Positions 46,234-55,590 of a stretch of 64,000 bases of DNA are shown here, piece after piece (the first letter of the stretch is position 1; each line of letters starts with the position of its first letter). The DNA comes from an uncultured Lachnospiraceae bacterium (GTDB lineage: Bacteria > Bacillota > Clostridia > Lachnospirales > Lachnospiraceae). The position numbers and the translations under genes are program-made. Where the stretch lies: positions 73,209 to 137,208 of the forward strand of contig CAJTXA010000009.1 of NCBI GenBank assembly GCA_910579865.1, given 5' to 3'. The notes beneath the pieces were generated by a model. It saw nothing but the letters and a program-made list of their open reading frames with translations, searched no databases and was not told the DNA's origin.

Positions 46234-46959
46234 ATGGAATATTTATTGGATTTGCATACACATACGTTGGCAAGTGGACATGCCTATAATACGATTACAG
46301 AGATGGCAAAGGCAGCAGCAGAGAAAGGAATAAAGTTATTAGGAATTACAGAACATTCTATAAAAATGCCAGGAACATGTCATCTTTTTTATTTTAGTAA
46401 CTTAAAGGTAGTGGAACGAAAACAATACGGAGTACAACTTCTTATGGGAGCAGAGTTAAATGTTATTGATTATAAAGGAACGATTGATTTGAAGTCCCCT
46501 TTATTAGAGGAAATGGATCTTGGTATAGCAAGCTTTCATGTTCCTTGTATTTCGCCCGGAACAATAGAAGAAAATACACATGCTGCCTGCTGTGTAATGG
46601 AAAATCCTTATGTATCAATTTTAGGTCATCCAGATGATGCAAGATTTCCTTTTGACTATAAACAATTAGTACGAAAGGCAAAGGAAACAGGAACTATTTT
46701 GGAATTAAATAATAATTCTATATCACCTGACAGTTTTCGGCCAAATGCAAAAGAAAATGATCGAATTATGTTAAAGCTTTGCAAAGAGTATGGGGTAGAA
46801 GTCGTTGTGGATAGTGATGCACATACAGCAGCACAGATTGGAAATCACCAATATGCAGAGGAAATTTTACAGGAAGTGGAATTTCCAGAAGAGTTACTTT
46901 TAAATGATAAGCCAGAAAAGATTTTAGAAAAAATTAACCGAAAAAGGGGTAGACTTTAA
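46234..46959 (+). CDS. PHP-domain phosphatase, YcdX-like
   Basis: 241 residues of the polymerase-and-histidinol-phosphatase superfamily. Metal ligands are visible in LLDLHTHTLASGHAY, GITEHS, ELNVID, ILGHPDD and VVDSDAHT. The order matches E. coli YcdX-type trinuclear-zinc phosphatases. Substrate unknown. AGGAGAGA before ATG 46234. Confidence 0.9.
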   Translation: MEYLLDLHTHTLASGHAYNTITEMAKAAAEKGIKLLGITEHSIKMPGTCHLFYFSNLKVVERKQYGVQLLMGAELNVIDYKGTIDLKSPLLEEMDLGIASFHVPCISPGTIEENTHAACCVMENPYVSILGHPDDARFPFDYKQLVRKAKETGTILELNNNSISPDSFRPNAKENDRIMLKLCKEYGVEVVVDSDAHTAAQIGNHQYAEEILQEVEFPEELLLNDKPEKILEKINRKRGRL

Positions 46960-47061
46960 AACTTTAGTATGTTAAAATATCTATGTTTACAAGATTTTTT
47001 GCAAACATAGTAAATTCAAATGATATCAGGATGTGCTTGTTTAGGAGGAAAGGGAGCGACT

Positions 47062-47358
47062 ATGAGTAAGAGTATACGAACAGAAGCAGTTGAGCATCTG
47101 TTTGAAGCAATATTGAGTTTGAAGGATTCAGAGGAGTGTTATTTATTTTTCGAGGATATCTGTACAATAAATGAATTGCTTTCGCTTTCTCAGAGGTATG
47201 AAGTGGCCAGAATGCTTCGGAATCATAATACTTATCTAGAGATTGCAGAAAAAACGGGTGCATCTACGGCAACAATCAGCCGAGTGAATCGATCCCTTAA
47301 TTATGGAAATGATGGATATGATATGGTGTTTGCTCGAATCGAGCAGAAAGAAAAGTAG
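47062..47358 (+). CDS. YerC/TrpR-like DNA-binding protein
   Basis: 98 residues. Start ATG 47062 with AGGAGGAAAGGG upstream; a longer reading from 47020 lacks support. TrpR-like helix-turn-helix in LSLSQRYEVARMLRNHNTY and KTGASTATISRVNRSLNYG. Belongs to the YerC/YecD family of Firmicute regulators. A strong terminator follows. Confidence 0.9.
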   Translation: MSKSIRTEAVEHLFEAILSLKDSEECYLFFEDICTINELLSLSQRYEVARMLRNHNTYLEIAEKTGASTATISRVNRSLNYGNDGYDMVFARIEQKEK

Positions 47359-47363
47359 AAAGA

Positions 47364-47412
47364 CTGTTGCAGAAAAGGAAGAATTCTTTTCCTGCAACAG
47401 CGTATTTTTTTT
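47364..47412. terminator. Terminator between YerC-like gene and DUF1836 gene
   Basis: CTGTTGCAG/CTGCAACAG stem with inner pairing AGGAA/TTCCT, followed by TTTTTTTT. Confidence 0.85.
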
Positions 47413-48025
47413 AAGTATTTTTTTTCTTAGGATCGCTCTCTTTTTGTAAATCGTTGTGCATTTCATCAATAATTCGTTCAATCATCTGTTTTTTTACATA
47501 GACATCAAAACTTAACATACTGACAAAAGAGAGAGTTTGTAAAAATTCACGATCTTTATCTGTTTCGTCTGCATACATTTCTTTGGATCGGTCAAATTTT
47601 TTTAGGACATCTTTTACTAAAGAGTTAAATTGTTCACTTTCTAATTGAAAGATATTTTTATAGATTTCTTCTAGAGATAATGTAGAGGAATTAGAGGAAA
47701 AATATTTTTCAGAAAGTGGGTTTAGCAGGGTTCGAATGTCATTAATAGAAAGAACATTTTTTAAATAGTAGATAAAAATAAGCATTAATATATGATCTTT
47801 AGAGTATTTTTTCTTAATTGGAGGCGGAAGCAAGTTGTTTTTTGCATAATTGTTGATCATTGTTTTGGTTAGGATTTTATCCTGAGAACGACGTTTGGAG
47901 TTTTGAAGATTAGAGTCCATAAATGTCGTAACCTGATCCATATATAGGTCTATATTTGGAATGGTTTCTGGGTCGATATAGTCTAATTTATCGATAATAG
48001 ATGCGATAATTTCTTTATTTGTCAT
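47411..48025 (-). CDS. DUF1836-domain protein
   Basis: 204 residues. The DUF1836 region spans most of the N-terminal part: PNIDLYMDQVTTFMDS, ILTKTMINNYAKNNLLPPPI and YLKNVLSINDIRTLL, a MerR-like DNA-binding helical fold. Lysine-rich C-terminal end. Probable regulator. AGGTGATTC before its ATG. Confidence 0.85.
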   Translation of the reverse strand: MTNKEIIASIIDKLDYIDPETIPNIDLYMDQVTTFMDSNLQNSKRRSQDKILTKTMINNYAKNNLLPPPIKKKYSKDHILMLIFIYYLKNVLSINDIRTLLNPLSEKYFSSNSSTLSLEEIYKNIFQLESEQFNSLVKDVLKKFDRSKEMYADETDKDREFLQTLSFVSMLSFDVYVKKQMIERIIDEMHNDLQKESDPKKKNT

Positions 48026-48130
48026 GATGAATCACCTCACGTTGTATTATATAGTATTTGCAATCGCTTATCAAGGTAAAAAATGGATTTTTTAAGAAAT
48101 GTTGTTTTTATGATTTGTGATAAAAATTTA

Positions 48131-48159
48131 GTGACAGTAAAAGGAAAATGTATTATACT
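48131..48159 (+). promoter_or_regulatory. Possible promoter of the SPFH gene
   Basis: GTGACA-N17-TATACT, 420 bp upstream of the SPFH gene; it would give a long untranslated leader. Confidence 0.35.
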
Positions 48160-48578
48160 AATAAAAGTGAAAGTTTTGTTTGAAGATGAATCGAAAAGAA
48201 GGTGAAAATTTCTGCTTTTGTAAAAGAGATATAGGACTGTCTTTGTATGTTGGTTATATAGTTTAATGAGAAGAAAAATTTTATATCATATTGTAAATGG
48301 AACTTATATTTAAAAAGAGTTTTTATTGTGTTGTGATACATAATTTAAAAATAATATAAATAAATTTTTATTATTAAGATACGAAAATAACGATTATAGT
48401 TTTGGCAGTAGTATTTAAGTGGACTTTTTCAGTGTTTTTAGAAAAGCCTTTTATAATTGATAAACAAGCCAAAAGATATTTTTCTATAAAATAAATATAG
48501 CTTAGAAAGAACATTTATAATATGAAACTTTTATAAAAGATTTTTAGAATAAGTTTAGGCATAGGAGGAAAAATAAGT
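48160..48578 (+). other. AT-rich stretch without a gene
   Basis: About 420 bp, very AT-rich, with no supported reading frame on either strand and no clear hairpin terminator. The final 30 bases carry the AGGAGG ribosome site of the SPFH gene. It may be a long leader. Confidence 0.4.
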
Positions 48579-49559
48579 ATGGGATTTTTTGGAAAAGAAT
48601 TAGCTAATGTGGTAGAGTGGAATGAAAGTCGGGATAATGTTTTATTTTGGAAGTGGGAAAATAGTGAAATTAAAAAGGGAAGTCGTTTGGTTGTTCGTCC
48701 AGGACAAGATGCGATTTTTTTATATAATGGAAAAGTAGAGGGGGTTTGTAAGGAAGAGGGAAGTTTTGATATTGAATCACAGATTATTCCTTTTTTATCG
48801 ACTTTAAAGGGATTTAAGTTTGGATTTAATAGTGGTCTTCGAGCAGAGGTTTTATTTATTAATACGAAAGAATTTACAGAGAAATGGGGAACAAAAAGTG
48901 AGATTAATATTCCAGCGGAAGGTTTAAATTTACCTGGAGGACTTCCTGTTCGAGCTTTTGGAACATTTAGTTTTAAGATTCAAGATTATGAAGTAATGAT
49001 TGAAAAACTAGCTGGTATTAAAAAAGAATATACAACAATGGATGTAAGAGAACGGGTGATCGCAAAGTTAGATCAACTTCTTATGAAATGGATTGTAAAA
49101 GAAGGAAAAAATATTGCTAATTTAATGGTAAATGCAGATATGATTTCAGCAGGAATCTGTAAAGATTTAAATTTGGAAATGGAGAAAATAGGAATTCTAA
49201 TTTTAGATTTTAGTTTCCAAAATATTAGTTATCCAGAAGAAGTTCAAAAAATGGTAAAAAAAGCTGCTTCTCAAAGTATGATGGGGGATTTGGATCGTTA
49301 TCAGAAAATGGCTATGGTAAATGCTATGGCGAATGGAAAAGGAGTTGGCAGTTCAGCGTCTGATATGGCACAGGCTATGGCAGGAGTGCAGATGGGAATG
49401 GCTATGGCAAATCAGATGACACAATCTATGAATAATATGTCAGGAACACAAGGAACCGTCAATACTGCATCTGGAAATAAACCAAATTTTTGCCCAAACT
49501 GTGGAACAAAAACAGGAAATGGAAATTTCTGTTCTAATTGTGGAACAAAGTTGGTGTAA
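48579..49559 (+). CDS. SPFH-domain protein with C-terminal zinc ribbon
   Basis: 326 residues. The SPFH/band-7-like core (about 20-235; ENVLFWKWENSEIKKGSRLVV-like start, DVRERVIAKLDQLLM) belongs to the 'virion core protein/YdjI' branch. A low-complexity Met/Ala/Gly linker follows (about 255-290), then a double-CxxC ribbon, FCPNCGTKTGNGNFCSNCGT. No membrane anchor. Role unknown, often stress related. Ends 3 nt before pcrA. Confidence 0.85.
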   Translation: MGFFGKELANVVEWNESRDNVLFWKWENSEIKKGSRLVVRPGQDAIFLYNGKVEGVCKEEGSFDIESQIIPFLSTLKGFKFGFNSGLRAEVLFINTKEFTEKWGTKSEINIPAEGLNLPGGLPVRAFGTFSFKIQDYEVMIEKLAGIKKEYTTMDVRERVIAKLDQLLMKWIVKEGKNIANLMVNADMISAGICKDLNLEMEKIGILILDFSFQNISYPEEVQKMVKKAASQSMMGDLDRYQKMAMVNAMANGKGVGSSASDMAQAMAGVQMGMAMANQMTQSMNNMSGTQGTVNTASGNKPNFCPNCGTKTGNGNFCSNCGTKLV

Positions 49560-49562
49560 GGA

Positions 49563-51794
49563 ATGAAAATAGATCAAGATTTAAATATGAAACAAAAAGA
49601 GGCTGTTCTTCAGACAGAAGGACCTATTCTTATTTTAGCAGGTGCAGGTTCTGGAAAAACACGTGTATTAACTTATCGTATTGCTTATTTAATTCAAGAA
49701 AAAGAAGTAAATCCCTGGAATATTTTAGCAATTACGTTTACCAATAAAGCGGCACAAGAGATGCAGGAACGAATCAATCACATTGTTGGTTTTGGTGCAG
49801 AGAGCATTTGGGTTAGTACATTTCATTCATGTTGTGCTCGGATTTTGCGGCGCTATATTGAATTCTTAGGATTTACATCGAAATTTTCTATTTATGATAC
49901 GGAAGATCAGAAGACGGTAATAAAAGAAGTATGTAAAAAGTGTGAAATTGATACAAAAGAACTAAAAGAAAAAACAATTCTTTCTGCAATTTCAAAGGCG
50001 AAAAATGAGATGATTTCTCCAGAGGAGTATAGAAAAAGTGCAGATAAGGATTTAGATAAAAGAAAGATTGCAATGGCTTATCAGGAATATCAGATGCAGC
50101 TTAAGAAAAATAATGCATTAGATTTTGATGATTTACTTTGTAAAACAGTAGAGCTATTTGAAAAAAATCAGGATGTGTTGCAGTATTATCAAAAACGATT
50201 TCAATATATTATGGTAGATGAGTATCAGGATACAAATTTAGTACAATTTCAATTGATTCATTTACTTGGAGGAGAAACGCAAAATATCTGTGTAGTAGGA
50301 GATGATGATCAGTCAATCTATCGTTTTCGAGGAGCAGATATTAGAAATATTTTAGGGTTTGAAACAGTATATCCAAAGGCAGTTGTAATTAAATTAGAAC
50401 AGAATTATCGCTCTACTAAGAATATTTTAAATGCAGCGAATCAAGTAATCCAGAATAATAGAGGACGTAAAGAGAAAACACTTTGGACAGAACAAGATGC
50501 AGGAGAGAAGATTTGTGTATTGCCATGTGAAAGTGGATATCAGGAAGCAGAAAGAGTCGTGCATGAAATTCGAAATAGGGTACAAAGAAAAGAGTTTGAT
50601 TATAAAGACTGCGCTGTATTATATCGGACAAATGCACAATCTCGTATTTTAGAAGAACAATTTATAAGAGAGAATATCCCTTATCGGGTATTTGGTGGAA
50701 TTAATTTTTATGCTCGTAAAGAGATTAAGGATTTATTGGCCTATTTAAAAGTGATAGAGAATGGAAGAGAAGATCTATCTGTAAAACGAATTATTAATAT
50801 ACCAAGACGAGGAATTGGTATAACTTCAATAAATCGAGTACAGGAGTTTGCAGATACACAGGGTATTTGTTTTTTTGATGCATTGTGTAAAACAAAAGAA
50901 ATTCCAGCTTTGGGACGTGCAGCAAAAAAATTAGAAGCATTTGTTCAGATGATATTGGAATTTCGTAGTAAATTAGGAAATTTATCTTTAAAGGCACTTT
51001 TAGAAGAAGTGATTGAAACAATTGCCTATCGAATGGAGTTAGAGGGTGATGCGGAAGAACTAGAAGCTAGAAACCAAAATATCGATGAATTGATTAGTAA
51101 AATTGCGGATTATGAGGAAAAGGAAGAGGAACCTTCTTTAAGTGGATTTTTAGAAGAAGTTGCATTAATTGCAGATATTGATGGCTTGAATCAGTCTGAT
51201 AATTATGTAGCTTTAATGACATTGCATAGTGCAAAAGGATTAGAGTTTCCAAAGGTCTTTTTATGTGGAATGGAAGAGGGTGTATTTCCAAGTTATCTTA
51301 GTATTTCTTCTGGAAATTTAGCGGATTTAGAGGAAGAGAGAAGGCTTTGCTATGTAGGAATTACTAGAACAATGAAAAGTCTTACTATTTCTTTTGCAGA
51401 ACAAAGAATGATTCGTGGAGAGATACAACATCATCTTCCATCTCGTTTTTTAAAAGAGATTTCTCATGAGTTACGAAAGGGATTGAGTTCATCTTCTCAA
51501 ATTCAAGAGATGCCAAAACAGAATACAATTCAAAGAGCACAGACAATATTTCAAACAAAGCCATTTGTAGATAAACCAAAACAACAGTTTGGAACAGTAG
51601 GAAAGGAAGGATTGGATTATACAATTGGCGATATTGTATATCATATTCGATTTGGAAAAGGGATTGTACAAGAGATTGTTTCTGGAGGGCGTGACTTTGA
51701 AGTTACTGTGGAATTTGAACGAGTGGGAATTAAAAAAATGTTTGCTTCTTTTGCGCAGTTAAAGAAAGAAGAACTAAATATTACAAAAAAATAA
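49563..51794 (+). CDS. pcrA: ATP-dependent DNA helicase PcrA/UvrD
   Basis: Superfamily 1A helicase for repair and replication restart. 743 residues. Motif I GAGSGKTRVLTYRIA, motif Ia ITFTNKAAQEMQ, motif II DEYQDTN, motif III GDDDQSIYRFRGAD, motif IV LEQNYRS, motif V MTLHSAKGLEF, motif VI YVGITRTM. The C-terminal tail carries the Tudor-like IGDIVYHIRFGKGIV of PcrA. Start ATG 49563. Confidence 0.96.
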   Translation: MKIDQDLNMKQKEAVLQTEGPILILAGAGSGKTRVLTYRIAYLIQEKEVNPWNILAITFTNKAAQEMQERINHIVGFGAESIWVSTFHSCCARILRRYIEFLGFTSKFSIYDTEDQKTVIKEVCKKCEIDTKELKEKTILSAISKAKNEMISPEEYRKSADKDLDKRKIAMAYQEYQMQLKKNNALDFDDLLCKTVELFEKNQDVLQYYQKRFQYIMVDEYQDTNLVQFQLIHLLGGETQNICVVGDDDQSIYRFRGADIRNILGFETVYPKAVVIKLEQNYRSTKNILNAANQVIQNNRGRKEKTLWTEQDAGEKICVLPCESGYQEAERVVHEIRNRVQRKEFDYKDCAVLYRTNAQSRILEEQFIRENIPYRVFGGINFYARKEIKDLLAYLKVIENGREDLSVKRIINIPRRGIGITSINRVQEFADTQGICFFDALCKTKEIPALGRAAKKLEAFVQMILEFRSKLGNLSLKALLEEVIETIAYRMELEGDAEELEARNQNIDELISKIADYEEKEEEPSLSGFLEEVALIADIDGLNQSDNYVALMTLHSAKGLEFPKVFLCGMEEGVFPSYLSISSGNLADLEEERRLCYVGITRTMKSLTISFAEQRMIRGEIQHHLPSRFLKEISHELRKGLSSSSQIQEMPKQNTIQRAQTIFQTKPFVDKPKQQFGTVGKEGLDYTIGDIVYHIRFGKGIVQEIVSGGRDFEVTVEFERVGIKKMFASFAQLKKEELNITKK

Positions 51795-52023
51795 AATATT
51801 TTCCTTTAAAAGTAGCAAAAACTAGAATAATGTGTTATAATTCAGAGTATACTAATTTGTATCGAAAGCTGCAGAAAAAGTGAAAAAACAAAAGTAGAGT
51901 TTAATCAGGATAAATTTTAGAAAATAGGTTTGCATTTTTTACTGACAGAGAATGGATAGCGATGCAGATAACAGTTATATATGGAATGAAAATAAGAAAC
52001 AAGTGAAAGAAAGGGTGTGCAAG

Positions 52024-52404
52024 ATGAGTAGATTTGACAAATTAGAAGAGATGATTAACATGGTTAAGGTGAATGAAATTCTTGGAAAAACAGAAAAAGA
52101 TGAAAAAAAGAAAAAAATATGTTTGATATTAGGAATTGTTGGTGCAGTAGCAGGGATTGCTTATGCCATTTATCGCTATCTGACTCCAGATTGTTTAGAA
52201 GATTTTGAAGATGATTTTGAAGACGACTTTGATGATGACTTTTTTGACGATGAAGATGACGAAGCAAAAGAGGCAAAGGAAACAGAAGAAACAAAGACAG
52301 AAGAAAAAGCAGAAGATAATGAAGATACTGCAGTAGAAAAAATAATACAAGAAGTAATTGAAGAGGAATTTGAAGGCGAAAAAGATAAGGAAGAAGTAAA
52401 ATAA
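52024..52404 (+). CDS. Small membrane protein with acidic tail (DUF4366-like)
   Basis: 126 residues from ATG 52024 (AAAGGGTG upstream; an upstream start at 51952 adds an unlikely tail). N-terminal amphipathic part, one membrane helix (ICLILGIVGAVAGIAYAIYR, about 38-57), then an Asp/Glu-rich C-terminal tail of about 65 residues with DFEDDFEDDFDDDF repeats. Resembles small DUF4366-type proteins. Function unknown. Own terminator. Confidence 0.65.
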   Translation: MSRFDKLEEMINMVKVNEILGKTEKDEKKKKICLILGIVGAVAGIAYAIYRYLTPDCLEDFEDDFEDDFDDDFFDDEDDEAKEAKETEETKTEEKAEDNEDTAVEKIIQEVIEEEFEGEKDKEEVK

Positions 52405-52450
52405 ATAGATTTTTGATTATAAAAAGATTAAATTTTTTAAAAAGAAAAGG

Positions 52451-52475
52451 GCGGGTTTGAAAACCCGCTGTTTTT
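52451..52475 (+). terminator. Intrinsic terminator
   Basis: GCGGGTTT/AAACCCGC stem with a 2-nt loop, then TTTTT. Confidence 0.88.
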
Positions 52476-52561
52476 CTTTCTATATAAAGAAAAGAACATA
52501 GGAAAGAAGAAAGAAATAAAAAATTAGTAGTGTATTTAATGAAAAGCAGGTGAGGATTAGA

Positions 52562-53980
52562 ATGAAAAAAGGTCAGATTGTAGAAGGGTATATAGAAAGT
52601 GTAGATTTTCCTAATAAGGCTATTTTATGGGTTGAAGGAGAGGAAAAGAAAGTTATAGTAAAAGATGGAATTTCTGGACAGAAAGTAAGAGTTTCAATTA
52701 CAAAAGTTCGAAAAGAAAAATGTGAGGGACGATTGTTAGAAGTTTTAGAGAAAGCAGATACAGAAACAGAAAATCCAAAATGTCCTTATTTTGGAGAGTG
52801 TGGAGGATGTAGTCTTCAGACGCTTTCTTATTCAGCACAGCTAGAACGTAAAAAGGAACAAGTAAAAAAATTATTGGATGAAGTTTGTTCTTCTTATTTA
52901 TTTGAAGGAATTCAAGCTAGTCCTGTCCAATGGGGATATCGAAATAAGATGGAGTTTTCTTTTGGGGATGAGTATAAAGGAGGGCCTTTGGCGCTTGGTC
53001 TACATAAGAAGGGAAGTTTTTATGATTTACTTACTGTGCGGGATTGTCAGATTGCGGATCAAGATTATAATCAAATTCTTGATTGTGTATGGAAGCATTT
53101 TACAGAACTTGGAACAACATATTATAAGAAGATGCAGCATACTGGAATTTTGCGGCATCTATTAATTCGAAAAGCAGGAAAGACGAAAGAAATTTTAATT
53201 GACTTAGTAACAGCAAGTAGTGACTCTTTAAAAACGGCTGGGATTACAGAGGAGAAAGAAAGACAGTTATATGAACAATTAAAACTTTCTAAATTAATAG
53301 AACAATTACTTGGACTTTCATTAGAAGGAGAAATTCGAGGAATTCTTCATACACTAAACGATTCATTGGCAGATGTAGTACGAAATGATAAAACAACCAT
53401 ATTGTATGGACAAGACTTTTTTTATGAAGAATTACTTGGTTTAAAATTTCAAATTCGTCCATTTTCCTTTTTTCAGACAAATTCGTTTGGAGCAGAAGTA
53501 CTCTATCGGATAACAAGAGAATATGTTGGGGACACGAAAGATAAGGTGATTTTTGATCTATATAGTGGAACTGGTACAATCGCTCAAATTCTTGCACCTG
53601 TTGCAAAAAAGGTGATTGGGGTAGAGATTGTAGAAGAAGCAGTGCAGGCGGCTAGAGAAAATGCAGCATTTAATGGACTTTTTAACTGTGAATTTATTGC
53701 AGGAGATGTATTAAAAATAATTGATGAAATAGAAGAAAGGCCAGATTTTATTGTATTAGATCCACCTAGAGATGGCGTACATCCAAAAGCACTTGAGAAG
53801 GTTGCTAGGGATATTCGGGCGGAAAAGATTATTTATGTGTCCTGTAAGCCTACTAGTCTTGCACGAGATTTGGTTATATTACAACAATATGGCTATCAAC
53901 TGAGAAAAGTTTGTTGTGTGGATATGTTTCCACAGACTTCTGGTGTGGAGACTGTTTGTCTATTAAAGCTGATAAAATAA
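52562..53980 (+). CDS. rlmD: 23S rRNA (uracil-5-)-methyltransferase, RumA/RlmD family
   Basis: 472 residues from ATG 52562 (AGGTGAGG 7 nt upstream). N-terminal TRAM domain, iron-sulfur cysteines in CPYFGECGGC, SAM motifs FDLYSGTGTIAQIL and VIGVEIVEEAVQAA, catalytic Cys in YVSCKPTSLARDL. The 3' end (GVETVCLL) is a known integration site for mobile elements in Firmicutes, and here an integrase gene follows in the opposite orientation. The reading frame is complete, so any insertion restored or spared it. Confidence 0.94.
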   Translation: MKKGQIVEGYIESVDFPNKAILWVEGEEKKVIVKDGISGQKVRVSITKVRKEKCEGRLLEVLEKADTETENPKCPYFGECGGCSLQTLSYSAQLERKKEQVKKLLDEVCSSYLFEGIQASPVQWGYRNKMEFSFGDEYKGGPLALGLHKKGSFYDLLTVRDCQIADQDYNQILDCVWKHFTELGTTYYKKMQHTGILRHLLIRKAGKTKEILIDLVTASSDSLKTAGITEEKERQLYEQLKLSKLIEQLLGLSLEGEIRGILHTLNDSLADVVRNDKTTILYGQDFFYEELLGLKFQIRPFSFFQTNSFGAEVLYRITREYVGDTKDKVIFDLYSGTGTIAQILAPVAKKVIGVEIVEEAVQAARENAAFNGLFNCEFIAGDVLKIIDEIEERPDFIVLDPPRDGVHPKALEKVARDIRAEKIIYVSCKPTSLARDLVILQQYGYQLRKVCCVDMFPQTSGVETVCLLKLIK

Positions 53981-54014
53981 GGAATAGAAAAGATTTTAGA
54001 TGATAAAAATAGGG

Positions 54015-54036
54015 AATTTGCCACCAATTTGCCACC
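54015..54036. repeat. Tandem 11-bp repeats near integrase (putative arm sites)
   Basis: AATTTGCCACC occurs twice in perfect tandem between the rlmD stop and the integrase terminator. Position and length suit integrase arm-type binding sites near attL. Confidence 0.55.
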
Positions 54037-54063
54037 CTAATTTTGAAAAAGCACGAAAAAAAG

Positions 54064-54108
54064 AAAAAAGGATTGAACCGTTGAACTTTTACGGTATGAT
54101 CCTTTTTT
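54064..54108. terminator. Bidirectional terminator between rlmD and integrase
   Basis: AAAAAAGGAT/ATCCTTTTTT outer stem with an inner CCGT/ACGG stem. Confidence 0.75.
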
Positions 54109-54130
54109 ATATAGGTTGATGTAAAGAAAG

Positions 54131-55411
54131 CTATGAAAATCTTTTTTGTTTTACAACAGATTCAAAAATATCAACGGATCGGGCTGCCATAACTTTGGTA
54201 TCATGTACATAGGTTTGCAATGTAGTTTGAATATTAGAATGTCCTAATCGAACTTGCACATCTTTTATATCTGCTCCAGATTCAATTAAAATAGTGGCAT
54301 GTGTGTGCCTAAGAGAGTGATAATCGAAAGAAAGAAGTAGTTCTTTATGAATGATCCGAGAACAATATTTAAAAGAGTCTGTGGAAGTATAATCTCCATT
54401 TTCTGCAACACAAACCATCCGAACACGAGGTAGTGAAGATTCTAAGCATTTTTGTACAGGAACGATTCGTTGAATTTCATTTCCTTTTTCATCTCTTTCT
54501 TTTTTTATTACATGAATTATATAGTATTCACCATATTTTATTTCATTTTTTAATTGTGAGGTGTGTTCTTGTTTGAGTGCTTGGTAAAGTGATTCACCAA
54601 ATTTTACAATTCGTGTGGAAGAGGATGTTTTTGTAGTAGTAAAATACCAAGAGGAATGTAGTTCTTTTTTTCCTTTTTTTTCGATTACTTTTCGAATATC
54701 TGCTCCAAAGTTACGCTTTACAACCTGCTTATTGACATGAATCTCTCGCTTTTCTAAATCAATATCATCCCAGGTAAGAGCAAAGGCTTCTGAAATTCGT
54801 AGACCAGTATAAAAACCAATCATAAGAGGAATGTAAAAACGGGAGCCGATTGGAAAACGTTCTATAATTTTTTCCCATTCTTCCAGTTTCAGAATAATTC
54901 TTTCACGAGGTTTTTTTTCTACTTTTGGGTATTTCACATAATGCATGGGATTGTCGGTAAGATAATGTAGTGGTTCTACTGCATAGTCTAAAGCGGAACG
55001 AAATATAGAAAGAATACCAGTAATATGGTTTTTAGAAAAGCCATTCATTTTTAAATCATTTGCATATTCTTGAAGAATTGCAGGGGAAAGAGCTTTTAAA
55101 CGGTATTTTCCAAATTTGGGTATTAAATGTCCTTCTATTATTCGTAGATAGCCTACTTGTGTATTATATTTTAAATTTGGTTTGCAATATAAGTCATACC
55201 ATTGATTTAAGTAATCTGCGACTGTGATTTCAGAAGGTTGGAATACTTGCCCAGTATGATTATATTCGGTGATTGCTTTAGCAAGGGCTGCTTCCGCTTC
55301 CTTTTTAGTTGAAAAGCCACCTTTTTCTTTTCTTTGACGTTTTCCATTTATTTTCCCTAAATCAAAATAGTAACTCCATGTAGAACCTCTTTTTCTTGTG
55401 CCACCAGTCAT
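54131..55411 (-). CDS. int: Tyrosine-type site-specific integrase
   Basis: 426 residues. N-terminal AP2-like arm-binding part (SWYYDLGK-like GSTWSYYFDLGKINGKR), SAM-like core-binding domain (about 70-170), and catalytic domain with Arg in GFYTGLRISEAFALTW, His-x-x-Arg in YHSLRHTHATIL, and the nucleophile Tyr in TLQTYVHD. Typical of Tn916/phage-type integrases in Firmicutes. Points toward rlmD; its promoter region lies before 55412. Confidence 0.95.
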   Translation of the reverse strand: MTGGTRKRGSTWSYYFDLGKINGKRQRKEKGGFSTKKEAEAALAKAITEYNHTGQVFQPSEITVADYLNQWYDLYCKPNLKYNTQVGYLRIIEGHLIPKFGKYRLKALSPAILQEYANDLKMNGFSKNHITGILSIFRSALDYAVEPLHYLTDNPMHYVKYPKVEKKPRERIILKLEEWEKIIERFPIGSRFYIPLMIGFYTGLRISEAFALTWDDIDLEKREIHVNKQVVKRNFGADIRKVIEKKGKKELHSSWYFTTTKTSSSTRIVKFGESLYQALKQEHTSQLKNEIKYGEYYIIHVIKKERDEKGNEIQRIVPVQKCLESSLPRVRMVCVAENGDYTSTDSFKYCSRIIHKELLLSFDYHSLRHTHATILIESGADIKDVQVRLGHSNIQTTLQTYVHDTKVMAARSVDIFESVVKQKRFS

Positions 55412-55544
55412 GAAAATCTCCTTTTGTTTATGATATTTGCTTTTTTCTATTCTATCATAGTAAAGAATAAAAAGGAACTATAATAAGCGTAGATATAGAT
55501 TGTTAACAGAAAAATAAAAGGAAGATATGATTAGTAAATTAATA

Positions 55545-55582
55545 AAAACTGCTTTGATAGGGTTTAATCAAAACAGTTTTTT
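55545..55582. terminator. Hairpin terminator
   Basis: AAAACTG..TTGAT pairs with ATCAA..CAGTTTT; symmetric, so it can serve the minus-strand gene upstream and plus-strand transcription. Confidence 0.7.
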
Positions 55583-55590
55583 ATTTTTAT

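Noticed and set aside
52190..52260. GAAGATGATTTT-type repeats
   Set aside because: They encode the acidic Asp/Glu/Phe tail of the DUF4366-like protein, so this is codon-level repetition and not a CRISPR or DNA repeat.
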